A model generated the notes under the pieces. The model was given only the letters and a program-made list of their open reading frames with translations, ran no database searches and was not told the origin of the DNA. From positions 1 to 37,671 of the forward strand of contig JAYMTF010000384.1 of assembly GCA_036897485.1 (NCBI GenBank): DNA of 37,671 bases, read 5' to 3'. This DNA is from Pelargonium nanum (Eukaryota; Streptophyta; Magnoliopsida; Geraniales; Geraniaceae). The stretch's first letter is position 1. Each line of letters starts with the position of its first letter. Shown piece after piece: positions 12,382 through 23,858 of this stretch. A program made the position numbers and the translations under genes.

Positions 12382-12419
12382 AAAACTACGTTGGTAGTTT
12401 TGGTCAACCACTAAAAACT
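12382..12419. repeat. Overlapping alternative hairpins
   Basis: AAAACTAC (12382-12389) pairs perfectly with GTAGTTTT (12394-12401) around GTTG. The same right strand, from about 12396, can instead pair with the following ACTAAAAAC segment around a CAACC loop. Two mutually exclusive stems sharing a strand is a switch-like layout, but no adjacent gene is seen. Confidence 0.4.
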
Positions 12420-13555
12420 CTAAATTGAACCTGTGATCACTTTGGATTAGGCTTTAGATTTAATTTTAGTTTAATTGTAAAGTAGGAAGCTGGCTAACTG
12501 CAGCCCAACAGTCTTTTAAGACGTTCAATGCGTACCTGTAAAGGTAGTCTTTATTAGTTTCAAGAATAAATTTTTTTTTCTAAGTGATTTAATCTGCCAT
12601 AAATTACTCGGCCAAAAGCGTGTCCTTAACCGCTTATAAAGTTATTCATTTGTAAAGAAAAACTGAGTCTTGATAACAGAATGACAAGGGTTCCGAATTA
12701 AAAAAGCAGTTCCGTGGATTGAATTTCTTATATTTATGTATAGGATACCCTTTTATCGAATCGTTAGTTAAATAAGTTTCTACTTGGATATTAGAGTGTG
12801 CAAGCTCCTATGTAGAAATCCATTTAGGCGCTTCCAGTCCCTATTTAAGTTTGATACACTACATGGATAATCAGCAAGGCAAAGGGGGACTGCGGAGGGT
12901 ATACTTAGTTTTTCTTTACAAATGAATACGCTAAGGAATACGAAGGAAATTTTTAACTTGTACTAATCTTACAATCAAGTATCTAACTAAGTAGCTCTAA
13001 TTTTTGACTAAATTGCCGGGTTCTAGGATTATTTATGACTTAAGCTTAAGGGGATAGATTGCTCTAAAAATGAATATAGTTGTTATTACGACACAACGAA
13101 AAGTTATCTAATTACAAAAAATAGTAAGTACTAGAATATTTCTCAGCTTAACTACCATTAATTAAAGTTATTCCATCAGACATGAATAAAATAGAATTAC
13201 CTTCATTGATATACCAACAAGTAGTATCTTATAATTATGGTAATATAAGTCTTTACCTGCCCCGGCTACTTAAGGATCCCTCTTTGTTCATATTATAGGT
13301 TTTTTGTTATCGAAATAAGTTCGATTTATGTTATAATACTCTTTTTTGTAGCCTACTCTGTAAAAAAGTAAAATATTATAAAAAGAAGCTTAGGTAAAGA
13401 AAGAAATCTTTAGGGAAATTAAGAGAGCAAATTGTGTATGTAGATTTGAATGTAATTATAGAATTCTTTTGGGGTCGTTATATTATTGCTAGTGGTGAGC
13501 CTTAGGGAAATAGCATTTGAACCCTCGTATTTTTATATTATGAAATACCATACCA

Positions 13556-13628
13556 ACTTATTAACAAGTTTCGAACCCACGATACTAAGAGTATTACACG
13601 TGTAATTCAATTGAAAACCGCTATCATA
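13556..13628 (-). tRNA. tRNA-like sequence, 73 nt, weak anticodon stem
   Basis: Read on the minus strand, this 73-base segment has tRNA spacing. The T-arm is GTGGG/TTCGAAA/CTTGT (13564-13580), five pairs if four G-U wobbles are allowed. The D-arm GGTT/AATT pairs four of four with wobbles, and the acceptor pairs five of seven. The anticodon loop would be GTAATAC (T33, A37; formal anticodon AAT), but its stem pairs only about two of five. A perfect 14-base palindrome (13593-13606) covers the same bases and would compete with it. It is probably a decayed tRNA gene; identity cannot be assigned. Confidence 0.33.
13593..13606. repeat. Perfect 14-bp palindrome
   Basis: ATTACACGTGTAAT is its own reverse complement. 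It lies inside the minus-strand tRNA-like sequence, where it replaces the expected anticodon stem. Confidence 0.6.
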
Positions 13629-13784
13629 TGAGAGAAGTATAGTCTTGGGTATAGCTTTCATTATCGAATTCGTCTATGTTTAGTATAGCACTTCTTTTTT
13701 AGGAAAATATTACTGGATTTCCTCTAAATATTCAATTTTAGGGTTTATCGAGTAGTATACAGTAAACAAAGACAAGAATTTTAT

Positions 13785-13820
13785 ACTCCTTTATTATTAT
13801 TAACTCCTTTATTTAATTTG
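13785..13820. repeat. 18-bp imperfect tandem duplication
   Basis: ACTCCTTTATT starts both 18-bp units (13785 and 13803); the AT-only remainder differs. It is a minor slippage repeat. Confidence 0.4.
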
Positions 13821-14972
13821 GATCTTTTTCTGTAAACAAAACTAGTAATGTAAAGCGTATATCAACTTTACGCGCTTATTAGGAAACCGAGGAAAAACGA
13901 GATCTATTGACTTTTTTATATATTTATTTTTGCTTAAATCCTGTCTTAACTGTTATGTGGGATAAATTTAAAATATTTTTTGGTATAACTTACTAAGGAG
14001 TAAGTAAATATAAATATGAGTTATATATAAAGGAGCCGAGTTTGTCCCATACAACCCCCTAGTAAATTGAATTTAGCAATAGAAGTGAAGTAATAATGGC
14101 TGCTTTCTTGGTATTCCTAATTTATTAAGTACAAGGTCTGTGCTTCTAAAACCCATTACTAACCTGGATTCTTATAAGGTAGCACGGGTGGGTATAAAAA
14201 GGGTCTTCGTCGGTCTATTTGAGAGAATGTTTCCGAGAAAGTAATTTAAATAAAAAGTAACGAGAGATTTTTAGCTATTCTCCAAAGTAAAGAAGTAAAA
14301 GCTTATTTAATACTGAGCTTACTTGCATTATTAGTTGCAGATGTTCCTAGTTTAGCTTATTTCCTTACCGTGCTTAATATAACTTAAAAAAAGTAACCCT
14401 CCTTGGAATAAAGAGGATCCGCGCCATTTCATTTTTACCGACCTGCTGTTGGTAATTATACCTTCTTTACGATATATGGTGCACAACCTCCATAAAATTT
14501 AGGATATACAATATAAAAAATCTCAAAATAACCATAGTTAGGAGAATATAAACCCTGCTATTTTCCTATATTTATATATACATTTCATCCCAGATTCGTA
14601 ATAGAATAAAGTAACTGCAAATATTCCCACTTAATACTTTTAAGGGCTCTTAAGTTTAGTTAGTAGTACTTAGTATAATAATAAGTCTCCGTTAATTTAT
14701 TTTATGAAGAATGTAAGATAGCCTTACACGCAGTGCTGAGTCCTTTCTTAGTTTTACAGGGAGCATGGTATATTATTTAATATGCCTTAAACTTACTTCC
14801 GAATTTTGGCTAAAGAGGAGTAGAATATAGCATATTATAAATTTAAAAGCACTAACCTTTTACCTAAATCTTCGAGAGTTGTCTCAAATTAAGCGGGAAT
14901 CTTCTTGTATACTATGCACTGGGGCATAACTATACGTGAATCACCCTTTATCTGCAAGCCTGAAGTTTTTGA

Positions 14973-15049
14973 TATAAAATAAAGGATTCGAACCCGCTAC
15001 AAACATACAATTAGGACTCTACTCTACCTACTTTTAAAGTTTCTTCTGT
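14973..15049 (-). tRNA. tRNA-like sequence with good D- and T-arms
   Basis: On the minus strand the T-arm GCGGG/TTCGAAT/CCTTT (14981-14997) has a canonical loop and four of five pairs with wobbles. The D-arm ACTT/GAGT pairs four of four around a loop containing GG and TA at the usual places. The acceptor ACAGAAG/ATTTTAT pairs five of seven with discriminator A. The anticodon stem does not form well in either register tried, so the amino acid is uncertain. The D-arm closely resembles that at 19386-19404, which suggests true tRNA ancestry for both. Likely a decaying tRNA gene. Confidence 0.38.
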
Positions 15050-16981
15050 TGAACTCGTGTTTCCATAAACTTTTAACGGCTATGATGAACTAAGCTGTTT
15101 CTATAGTGAATTAGTTTATCCTATCCCCCTGGTTACGCTAGTGTTATATAAAATCCTCCTGATATAATTTAATTGGCTGGTATATTTATACTCAGTATCT
15201 CAGTATAAAAGAGTAATTAATTAGTAACGTAAAAAATCCTAAGTGAGAGGGCCTTGGAAAGAACTTAAATTGAAGTTAACTGGAATCCTATAAGTAAGAG
15301 AATACCTTTTTGAATAGCTTTCAGTCGGTTATAACTTGGAGCTAGTCTATGTTTTGGTTAAGTATAATTTTATCCTAAGTACAACTAGATGCTTATCCGC
15401 TAGTTTACTTTTTTTTCGAGAATACTATAAGAGGAAAAGGAGTGCCTATATAGTTTAAACGGGTTAGATCATTGTTTCCAGAACCGCTATCAGGGCATTA
15501 GTTGAATCAACGTTTTAAGATCACGAGTTTCATGATTATATTTAAGAATTTAAGCTAAAAACATATAACGTGTAAATGGAACTTCCAGTAGAACAAAAAA
15601 GGGCATAACCCCTTAGTAATCCTTAGTATTTTAATCCTATAAAAGAAGCGCTTGTTGTTATCATATATTATCCTGCCTAAATCCCCCTATTTGTTATGCT
15701 TGGGAAGTCTTCCTTGAGTCTTTTTGGGTTCTTTTCCCTGTCTTTTATGTATATAAATAGAAAATCACATTATAATTTAAGCCATGACGAAATGCATTAC
15801 TAATTATAACTACAATAATAATGAGGTGATTCCCTGAGAATCCTATATCATAATGAGAATTTTAGGTTTAGGGTAGATCACACTGAGGCTACTCCGCACA
15901 AAAAAGAAACGACTTCGCTTTTTATAATAAAGCTATAGAATATACACAGGATACCCATGTTTCAACCATTATGAAAAAAATACTAGAATAATTAACTTAG
16001 TACTAGCTAAAAGCAAGAAAAATTCTCGAAAGGGAAATTGCTTGTGTAGAAGTATATTTATTTCTATACTATTTGGTACGATGATGACCACAGTACTACC
16101 TTTTTTTAGTGCTGAAAATAAAAGTCCTTAGTTTGTTGATACCTAAAAAAAAGTAATCTTGTATTCTATAGACCAGCAAAATACGCTATATTTAAATAAT
16201 TAAGAACATAAATCTATTGACCAGATAACCAATATCATAAAAAATGGGTTATGAGGCTTACGCTTCTTAAATACTCTGACTCATCCATCTTAGTATTCGT
16301 AATACTGATATTTCTATTCTACCTAAATTTTCCTTTAGCAATACAACAAAAGCTTGTCAACTACTCAAAATATTCTTTATGATCGTTTGTTTTTTAGGCG
16401 ACGCGTTGGGGTAGTGCAGATTAATTTAGTCTGAGTAACAACAAAGAACAAAGAATGCGTTTTTGTATTAACTCTTTAAATTAACCGACCCGACATAGAA
16501 TTCAAAAGAAGACTTTTTGTAAGTATAAAGTATTGTAGGCCTTATTTAAGATAAAAGAGTATAAAGTTTTGGATATGCTTGAATAATATAAGGTATTAAT
16601 TAAGACTTGATAAACGAAATTCTTGTGATTTGTTTTTGGTCATTAGTAACATGAACTTATTGACAGTTATATTATCCTGATTGAAAAAAATAGCTGATAT
16701 AAGATATGAGAAAAGCTGTGGGGAATTATGACGGGCAGACTTCTGAGTTAAGAATTACCTTAATTGAAGTAGTCCCGGTATTTTTACGGAATATAAAAGG
16801 GTTTTTATCCTTTGGTTTATGTACTGACCGGGGGTTTAGAAAATTAATTTTAAACTAATTTGAATTTTTTGTGATATCAAAAGTTTTAGGTGTAGTTAGC
16901 GGTAGTGTAAAAACTTATTAACTATAACTAAGAGGATCCGCTCAACGATAATCTTTTACTAGACAAGTAAAGAAGGGTATG

Positions 16982-17055
16982 GAAATAGTAGGGACTTGAA
17001 CCTATACTAACTATAGTGACCTATACAAAGTCAGTAATACTAAACAAACCAAGGG
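16982..17055 (-). pseudogene. tRNA-Tyr(GTA)-like remnant
   Basis: On the minus strand there is a complete anticodon arm: TGACT/TTGTATA/GGTCA (17017-17033), five pairs with one wobble, a 7-base loop with T33 and anticodon GTA. Position 37 is T where a purine is expected. The T-arm region 16989-17005 holds the canonical GGTTCAAGTC, but its stem closes only with a shifted register. No matching 5' acceptor or GG-containing D-loop is visible, so the 5' boundary is approximate. I call it a degraded trnY, with the identity resting on the anticodon alone. Confidence 0.35.
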
Positions 17056-19376
17056 AATGATCATTTAATGAATCCGATCGGATCCGCCTGGAATTCTAAT
17101 TAATAATTATTCATCTAAGCAAATATAAGACCAAAGGCCCCATGCCAATTCCGGGTAGCCCCTTTTTAAATTTAAAACACATAAACGTATAAAAATTATC
17201 CACACTTAGGATAGCCCGGTTACATAGTATAAGGTATTTTAAAATATTAAGCTTTAGGCTTCTTAGTTTGAATATAGGAATTTCAAAACAGGCATTTCTT
17301 TTAAGCTAGTATTCTACACTTTAGCACTTTATTTGCTATTATATGGTACCTCCTAAGGAGAACTTCCTAGGGTGCTCTAATTTTTACTTGTGCTAACTCA
17401 AATGTGGATCTAGAATTTTATAAGTAACCCTCTTAAATAAGCCTATACGGATTTGTCAGCACTGCATAAATAGCGGGCATTTTATCGCGACCGGTTCTTA
17501 TACCAAGAAAAAAGATAACATGCTCTTCTTATTTTGGTAGGCAGGAAAAAGTAGGCACTTATATTTTATATTAAAAAATGCATGGAATATTGTTCTAACT
17601 TTATATAGTGCATGAGAAAGGCCTTACGCTTCGTTTTAAGGTAGGATTTCTTTTTTTTATATGTGGTAGTTAATTCTACTAAGGAGTGTCCAAATCGAGC
17701 TCAGCATTTTCCAATTTAAGGAGGTCAAGACAGATATAAGCTACTTTTTTTAGTTTAACTTGACTAGAGGAAGTACATTGAGTGTTACTATGTTCTGGTA
17801 TTTAAAAAATCAGTTTTAATTCTCCAGCCACTAGCTTGGGGTCCTTTTTTAGCCAGAAAAGGGGACTATCTTATTAGGACGACAATCAGGTCACATAGCT
17901 GCAGGATCTTTAACAAAAGAAAATCTAAGCAATCGCTATCAAAAGTACACGTTTACCTAAATAAGGTAGTATTTCATAGCAGATGACTCAGCATATACTT
18001 TAGCCAAGAAACTCTAGTATAAATAGAGTATATAGCAAGAAGAGTTCTTTGGTAGTTTTTGTGCCTAGAGAACACACTAGAAATAATTTATTTTTGTCCT
18101 AATTTTGATTCCCAGATCTATACTCTCTAAGGAAATCCTTAAATTACACTCTATAAAGACAAAATTAAGAAGTTAGTTAATAAAATAACGAGTAAGTTTA
18201 AAAAAATTACCCTGACAAAAGTATCTATTAAACCTAGTTACACATAAATAAAAATAGTGAGTGGACAAGTGCTGTCTTTCAAAAATACTTACCGAAAACT
18301 TGCTCAAGCTGTTAAGCCCTCCCCTTTTATTATTTTAAATAATTTAATAGAAGACTTGATTCGTCTTTTTAGCCTATGCTAAACGCTCTGACTTGTCACA
18401 AATTTTGTATGTAAGTGGTATTTAATTCCAAAAAAGATCTGGAATTTTATAAATGAAGGATTCGTCAAAGTAATCGTAGCAGAAATAACAAAAGGAAGAA
18501 AACGGATAAAATCAATCCTCATGGGCCTTATGTTTACAATCCGGAGTAAAGCTTTTCTCCTAATATAAGCGGGAGAATTTACAAGGAATAAACAAGATTT
18601 ATAGCCCGAGTGCATGCCTATGTCAAAAACCCACAAATTACTAAGTCTAAATTCTACTCTATAATTTGCTGAGGTTATATTTTTTGTGCCCCTGGAGTCC
18701 CTCCTCCATTAGCTACTTTCCAGAAGGGAACTCCTACCCGTTTGACCGGGAATAATAAATGAAAGAATATAGTATTTATTAAAAAATAAGGGGGAGATTT
18801 AATGAAGTCGCCATAGGGCTTAGGACGCGTAACCTACCGGTGTTCCTAATATATTCTCATGTTACCCATTTAGTAATTCTTTATAGTCAGAGATTAATAT
18901 TATCAATATACATAAAATAGCTAGAATACCACAAACCTGTATTTATCAAACAAGTGGGCATTGAAGTTATAAAAACTCAGCAATTAAAAACCCTTTCTTA
19001 TTTACGGGACTTCCTAGTTAAAATAATAAGTATGGGTTCTTTTTCAAGACCTTCCTTCAAGCCCTGCATTTGTGTATAAGAGAAGTTGAGTCCATTTTTT
19101 ATGAAAGAATCTCTTTAAATTGCAGTGCGCAGTGTACTTTGAGCATAAGCTCTTTCTGCCCTTTCACTCATACTGAGTGTTATTGTATAGAAGTCGTTGT
19201 TTTATACTTTCAAATTGATCAAGAAGTAATTATTTATAGATAGGCCTAAGAAAGAGTTTTTGCATAAGTACTATCGCCTACACAAAGTAAAACGGAGCAA
19301 TCTAGAATAGTAATTCAAGTAATTGTATAAAAATACATTAGTAAAAGGACACTTATTTCCGAAAAAAGATCCCTTA

Positions 19377-19452
19377 ACCAAGAAAGTTTTAAAAGTGGTA
19401 GAACACTTGTACAAATTATGGAAAACCTTTGGTTCAAGTCGTATCGTAACCC
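19377..19452 (+). pseudogene. tRNA-like remnant, intact D-arm and T-loop
   Basis: The D-arm GTTT/GAAC (19386-19389, 19401-19404) is fully paired with one wobble and has a loop with GG and TA in canonical places. Exactly spaced from it lies the T-loop TTCAAGT (19433-19439) preceded by GG. The anticodon stem CTTGT/ATGGA pairs four of five only through wobbles, position 33 is C, and both the T-stem and acceptor are broken. The spacing and loops argue for tRNA ancestry rather than chance. A 61-codon TTG-started frame runs through the same bases and is not a credible gene. Amino acid identity is unassigned. Confidence 0.38.
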
Positions 19453-21841
19453 TAGTTACGCAAGTCTTACTTTTTAGCTATCTGTCTATTATTGCTAACG
19501 GGTTTTAACAAAGAACCCTACTAAAAACTCCTGTAATGACAAAGCCTGATTAAAAAAATTAGAGTGAACCAAGAAAACGAAGAGCTGCTTAAATTAAAGT
19601 AGAATCCCTTTAACTAATTGGTTCGGTTCATCCGATTTGCACTTACATTAGATCGGGAGTCTCCTGAGTTTTCCCTATAGGAGACTTGCCAAGTATTCTC
19701 TGTACAATAGCTTTTGAATAAACTCTCATTGGTGCGTTATAGGCTTTACTTTAGAGAGCTCGTTACTCCTTGAGCATCCATAAGGAAACCCCTTGTAGAT
19801 ATATTCTACTGGATTCCTTTTTGAAGAACTTTATATATATTATATAGAAGATGTATATAGTTTATGTACTATTAGTTTTACTAGAGCTAGAGAATCCGGA
19901 AATTTCTCAAAAAGGAAATAACTTCTATTATATAAGTGGTTGATTCACTACTTTTCTGTCACGCGGGTAAAGTGCCATCCAACTTCTAAAAGACCAAGGG
20001 TTCGAAACATATAATTCGTCTAAAAAACTTTCTTTGTTAGCCCGACCCTTGTCTGCTAATGGAAACACGAAGCTGAGAGAGCACAATAAACAAAGTTAAA
20101 CTCACTAAACTAACTTAGAACGGAATGAAACTTTTACATTACAAAAACTTTCGGAAATTTAGAGTCTTTTTGGAAACAGGAAGGAATTCGCAGGTTAAAA
20201 GACAGATTCCTTTTATATACTTAAACTTCTCAATACGAGATACTTAGCCCAAGATGTACACGGCACGAAGCTTTGGTCTACTTATTAAAAGGATTCCCTT
20301 CGATAGTTTATTAATTATAAAATCTGTGAAAGCTCGCCCTAGGATTATACGCCATCGCTTCTCCTATGCATGTCATTTAGATATAGATAGCTTTTTTTAC
20401 AAGGGTTTTGTGTCCGTTGTTCGGCTTTTTGTACTAAAATTTCTTAATGAATAAGAGATAACAATGTTGTAGTAACTCTTGTTCTATATTTAATATTTTA
20501 CCTTTTTTGAGTATTTAATGTCTCCTAAAAGAAGAGATTCATGAAGATATTTTTCGTTACCTAAATTTTACTATAACCCCTTCGCGCAAAAGCAATAGAA
20601 ATTTCTCAAGTATCTTTTAGTTTAATGTACAGTTACCTGAAATATGTAGTAATCCTATGCATACCTAGCACTTCGTTTTTTTGCCTTCAGAATTCTTTTA
20701 TCAAATCAGCTAAATTGTTAAAATAAATTTGTTCATTAATACGAGAAATTTTCTTCTATAGAATTCTTGTTCTAACCAACGAGGTTAGCGGAGCCGACCT
20801 ATTCAAAATCGATATGATTACCTGTAACTTGTAAAATTCGATTAGACTCTTTTTAAAATAAAGAGGGACTCCTTAAGAAAAAACTGATCTTTCTCTTTAG
20901 CCGTCGAACATAAAGAATCGAGGAATGCACTCGTGTTCAAATCAACTCAATAAGTTCTGCTTTACATACAACTTCAAAACCATATGAATTTTTATTCCTT
21001 GATAAAGTTAAAATATACTTTATTAAGACTAGAAACAATATAACTGAAAATCATCTATTTTTTGAGTCTGTTTTTTCATTAAGGGTTTCGCCAGAAAAAG
21101 TTCAGTTTTGTATTAAGATAGGTTGTAGTTAAAGACCTAAATTTGAGAGTATAACGGGGTTCTTGTAAAAGGATAGTATATTAGAGCTAGAATCCCTACG
21201 AGTAATTAATAGAAAAGAGCCCTCTATACGTATACATTTTATATGATCTATACAAAATATCTAACTTTTCTTTATAACTACACTGTTATAAACTCCTCAC
21301 TCCCTTAGGAATTATCGATACAAGGACCCCTTATTAAAGATAAAGTTACTCTTGTAAGAATTCTCTATAACCTGGTATATATAATAATTTTTTATTATTA
21401 GAACAAAATAACTAAGTATTTCATTGTTTGAGACTTCAATGAAAGATTTTTTCTCTAATTCCTTAATACAACCACTCTAGAATTGAGCTTTTTTACCAGT
21501 TCCCGGTCGGTGCTCCTTTTGTTAATGTTATAGGAAATACTAAGCTTTCATTAGTAAAGAGTGAATTACTTCCTTGTATCGATAAGTTGAATTCTTTGTT
21601 TCAAAGTAAAGCAATTACATAGGTAGGATATTCATATAGTAAAACAAAAACTAGTAGGTGCTAGATTTAGGAGAATCCCTTTGCATTAAGTCAAGATACT
21701 TTTAAATGAGCTCTCTGAAAGTTGATGAAGGAGTCTTCACTTTACTATATACTCATAGATATACATGTACTCGCGAAACCCTTTAACGACTCAACGCTCG
21801 AGGGATGGCTAAAAACTTCGAAGATACTTTAGTTATTCTTT

Positions 21842-22221
21842 TTGCTAACTAGGTTAAGTATGGTATGGCATTTCTCAATAAAGAAATATACGTACCAATG
21901 GAAAAAACTCGCTTTTTGTCTAAAGAATTCTATATCTAGTAAGCACCTTCCTCTAAATTCAAAGGTGCAGAGTAAAACATTTATTATTAAAGTACTTCCA
22001 CTTGCCCGTGAATCCTCACTAATTGGGTAATTTTGGAAAGAATTCAGGAAGTTTGGTATACTCTAGATATGCTTTTTATTGCTAATCTGCATATGCCAAA
22101 TAAGCACAGGGTACCACTAATATTATTCAATTTTGAACTCTTTATCTTATATGAGAATCTCTCTCAAGAATATGTTAGCTTTGCAGGATCATTAAAAAGC
22201 ACTCTAAAGAAAAGAAGGTAA
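21842..22221 (+). CDS. Two abutting unrecognised short ORFs in different frames
   Basis: Two TTG-started frames lie end to end: 21842-22030 (62 codons) and 22033-22221 (62 codons), offset by one frame. Together they give nearly 380 bases without a stop that cannot be bridged by one frame change, unusual in this stop-rich sequence. The first product is basic and the second is mixed with a basic C-terminal KKRR. No domain or homology is evident. This could be a frameshifted relic of one coding region, such as an intron or plasmid ORF, or coincidence. Confidence 0.15.
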
Positions 22222-23792
22222 GCTTGTGGACATGGCGCGGGTTCCGGTGCTGTTCCTGCTAAATGAAATGGGTTTTTCACTCGGAATTAAGCCTCATGAA
22301 TTTTCTTGCCTTAAGGGAGGGGTCCTACATTATTTAAAAGTTCCAAGTCTCTTTCTTACTTTATAGGTGTTCAGATAGTTATTTTCCTCAAATACTAAGT
22401 TTGACTGAATTCACAACTAGCTTTGTACTTTTTCTTTAGTAAAAGGGGTTAATTGACAAAGACCTCCTTTTAAAATTAGTTTAAAGATTAAGTTATATGC
22501 CCTTTACAATTATAAATAAGATTTTTTATCTGTCATGAATCTATACCATTTATTCTAGCTCTGCTTAAGTACCCTATCTAATAATGAGTACTTTTGAAAT
22601 ATAGTTAGTGCCTCGTTCTAGAAAAGGTATACCAGGAGTGAACTTAAATTTACGAGCTGAAGGTATAAAACAATAAAGCTTACTACTTTAGAGCCTGGAA
22701 CTAAAACTAACAAATGTTATGTGAACCCCCCTTTTTACTTTACAGAGCGTTTCCCTTATAGACTTTGATTCTTCAAAATGTAATTTAAATAAGGATTCGC
22801 GCCCTTTTTGTTTCTGCTCCTAAGTACAGCCCAATTACTGTGATTATCCTCAAAACCAATTCTAGGTTTTTTCGGCATAGTAACAGCTAGCATAAACGCC
22901 GTATCTCAAAGATTAAGAACAAATCCAGGTTATAATAAATGGATCTACTCCAGGTATGAATTTCCTAATTGTGCTAATTAACGAAACATCACAAACTAGA
23001 TAAATTCACGTACTTTACACAAATTGCCGGGTTCCCAACAATCTCTGTAGGTTTCTATATTGCTCTTTGGAATAACTTGCCTTTAGTTGGATTCTCAAGT
23101 TGAGCTCATCTCATACCAAGTAAATAACAAGTCAGTAGGAGTTTCTAGGGTTATGTTCTTATGCGAGCCCTGCGTTTGTTTCTAATTTGACGCAAAGAGA
23201 TAATTAACAAGTGCTCCTTAAGACATTAGGTTCTGTAGCTCAAACGGTCCCTAGCTAGGTATTTCTAACAACTACCCCGTACTAATATGTGTATGTTCCT
23301 TGTATTTTGTGCCTACTAGCTGAAGGAATCCTCAAGTGTTTGCCCTTAGTGGTTTTTTACTTAGCAGATCCTCCTATAGAAAAATACGTATTCTATGCAC
23401 CAATCCGAAATTCAGAGTTAGAAAAGTCTTTATCTGCTGTATATAACCTCGTATAACGACCATAGAATTGTTACTTCTATTATACCTTTCGCGAAGTTCT
23501 GAGTGCTAAGTCTTGATAGTATATTTTATTAGGTAGAGTGCTGCACAAAGTATAAAGTTTTTGAAGTTGCCAGCCTCTTATAAGGAAACCCCTCTCCAGA
23601 AATACTCCTGCAAATAGTAATTGAAAAGCTAGTACCTAAAATCTAAGGCAAGTATACACTCCTCGTTGAAAGATCTCGATATACTATACTTATCAATGTA
23701 AGCTCTAAGTCTACGACCAAACCAAGAACAGCTCATTTTAAAATGTCATAAGTCATAATAAAAGGGCTCTCGTATTACTAGTTTTTTGATGT

Positions 23793-23858
23793 ATATCGAC
23801 CAGGTTCGAACCTGCGCACATAACTTTAAAAGAATAATATGCTGTTAGCAGGGTTAGT
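23793..23858 (-). pseudogene. tRNA-Lys(UUU)-like remnant with collapsed D-arm
   Basis: On the minus strand the 3' two thirds align with tRNA-Lys: GCAT, then an anticodon loop CTTTTAA (anticodon TTT, T33, A37) flanked by a stem with four of five pairs. A five-base variable loop and GCAGG/TTCGAAC/CTGGT as T-arm follow, at exact canonical distance. The D-arm has shrunk to TGCT-AAC-AGCA with a three-base loop, losing the conserved GG, and no 5' acceptor partner for CGATATA is seen, so the 5' end is approximate. With the copy upstream of atp9 this makes two Lys-like remnants on opposite strands. It is probably a pseudogene. Confidence 0.43.

Larger units (their letters stand above)
11579..19376. 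other. Intergenic between tRNA-like sequences
   Basis: Apart from the three minus-strand tRNA-like sequences and the small repeats listed separately, I see nothing coding. The longest frame, 18379-18636 on the minus strand, has no recognisable domain. Small GC stems (for example CCCG/CGGG at 18737-18750) recur here. Confidence 0.55.

Noticed and set aside
18379..18636. 85-codon minus-strand ORF
   Set aside because: No domain or membrane pattern is recognisable; this length is near the upper end of chance frames in a 37.7-kb AT-rich sequence.
19323..19508. 61-codon TTG-started ORF
   Set aside because: It overlaps a tRNA-like sequence with intact D-arm and T-loop, which explains the bases better.
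19990..20018. GGGTTCGAAAC T-loop-like word on the plus strand
   Set aside because: The T-stem pairs only three of five and no anticodon or D-arm is found at the right spacing.
20254..20454. 66-codon basic ORF
   Set aside because: It starts with a genuine ATG but has no recognisable family or neighbouring signals.
22790..22828. Minus-strand T-arm-like sequence
   Set aside because: The T-stem pairs four of five, but the anticodon stem pairs at most two of five and the T-loop starts CG.
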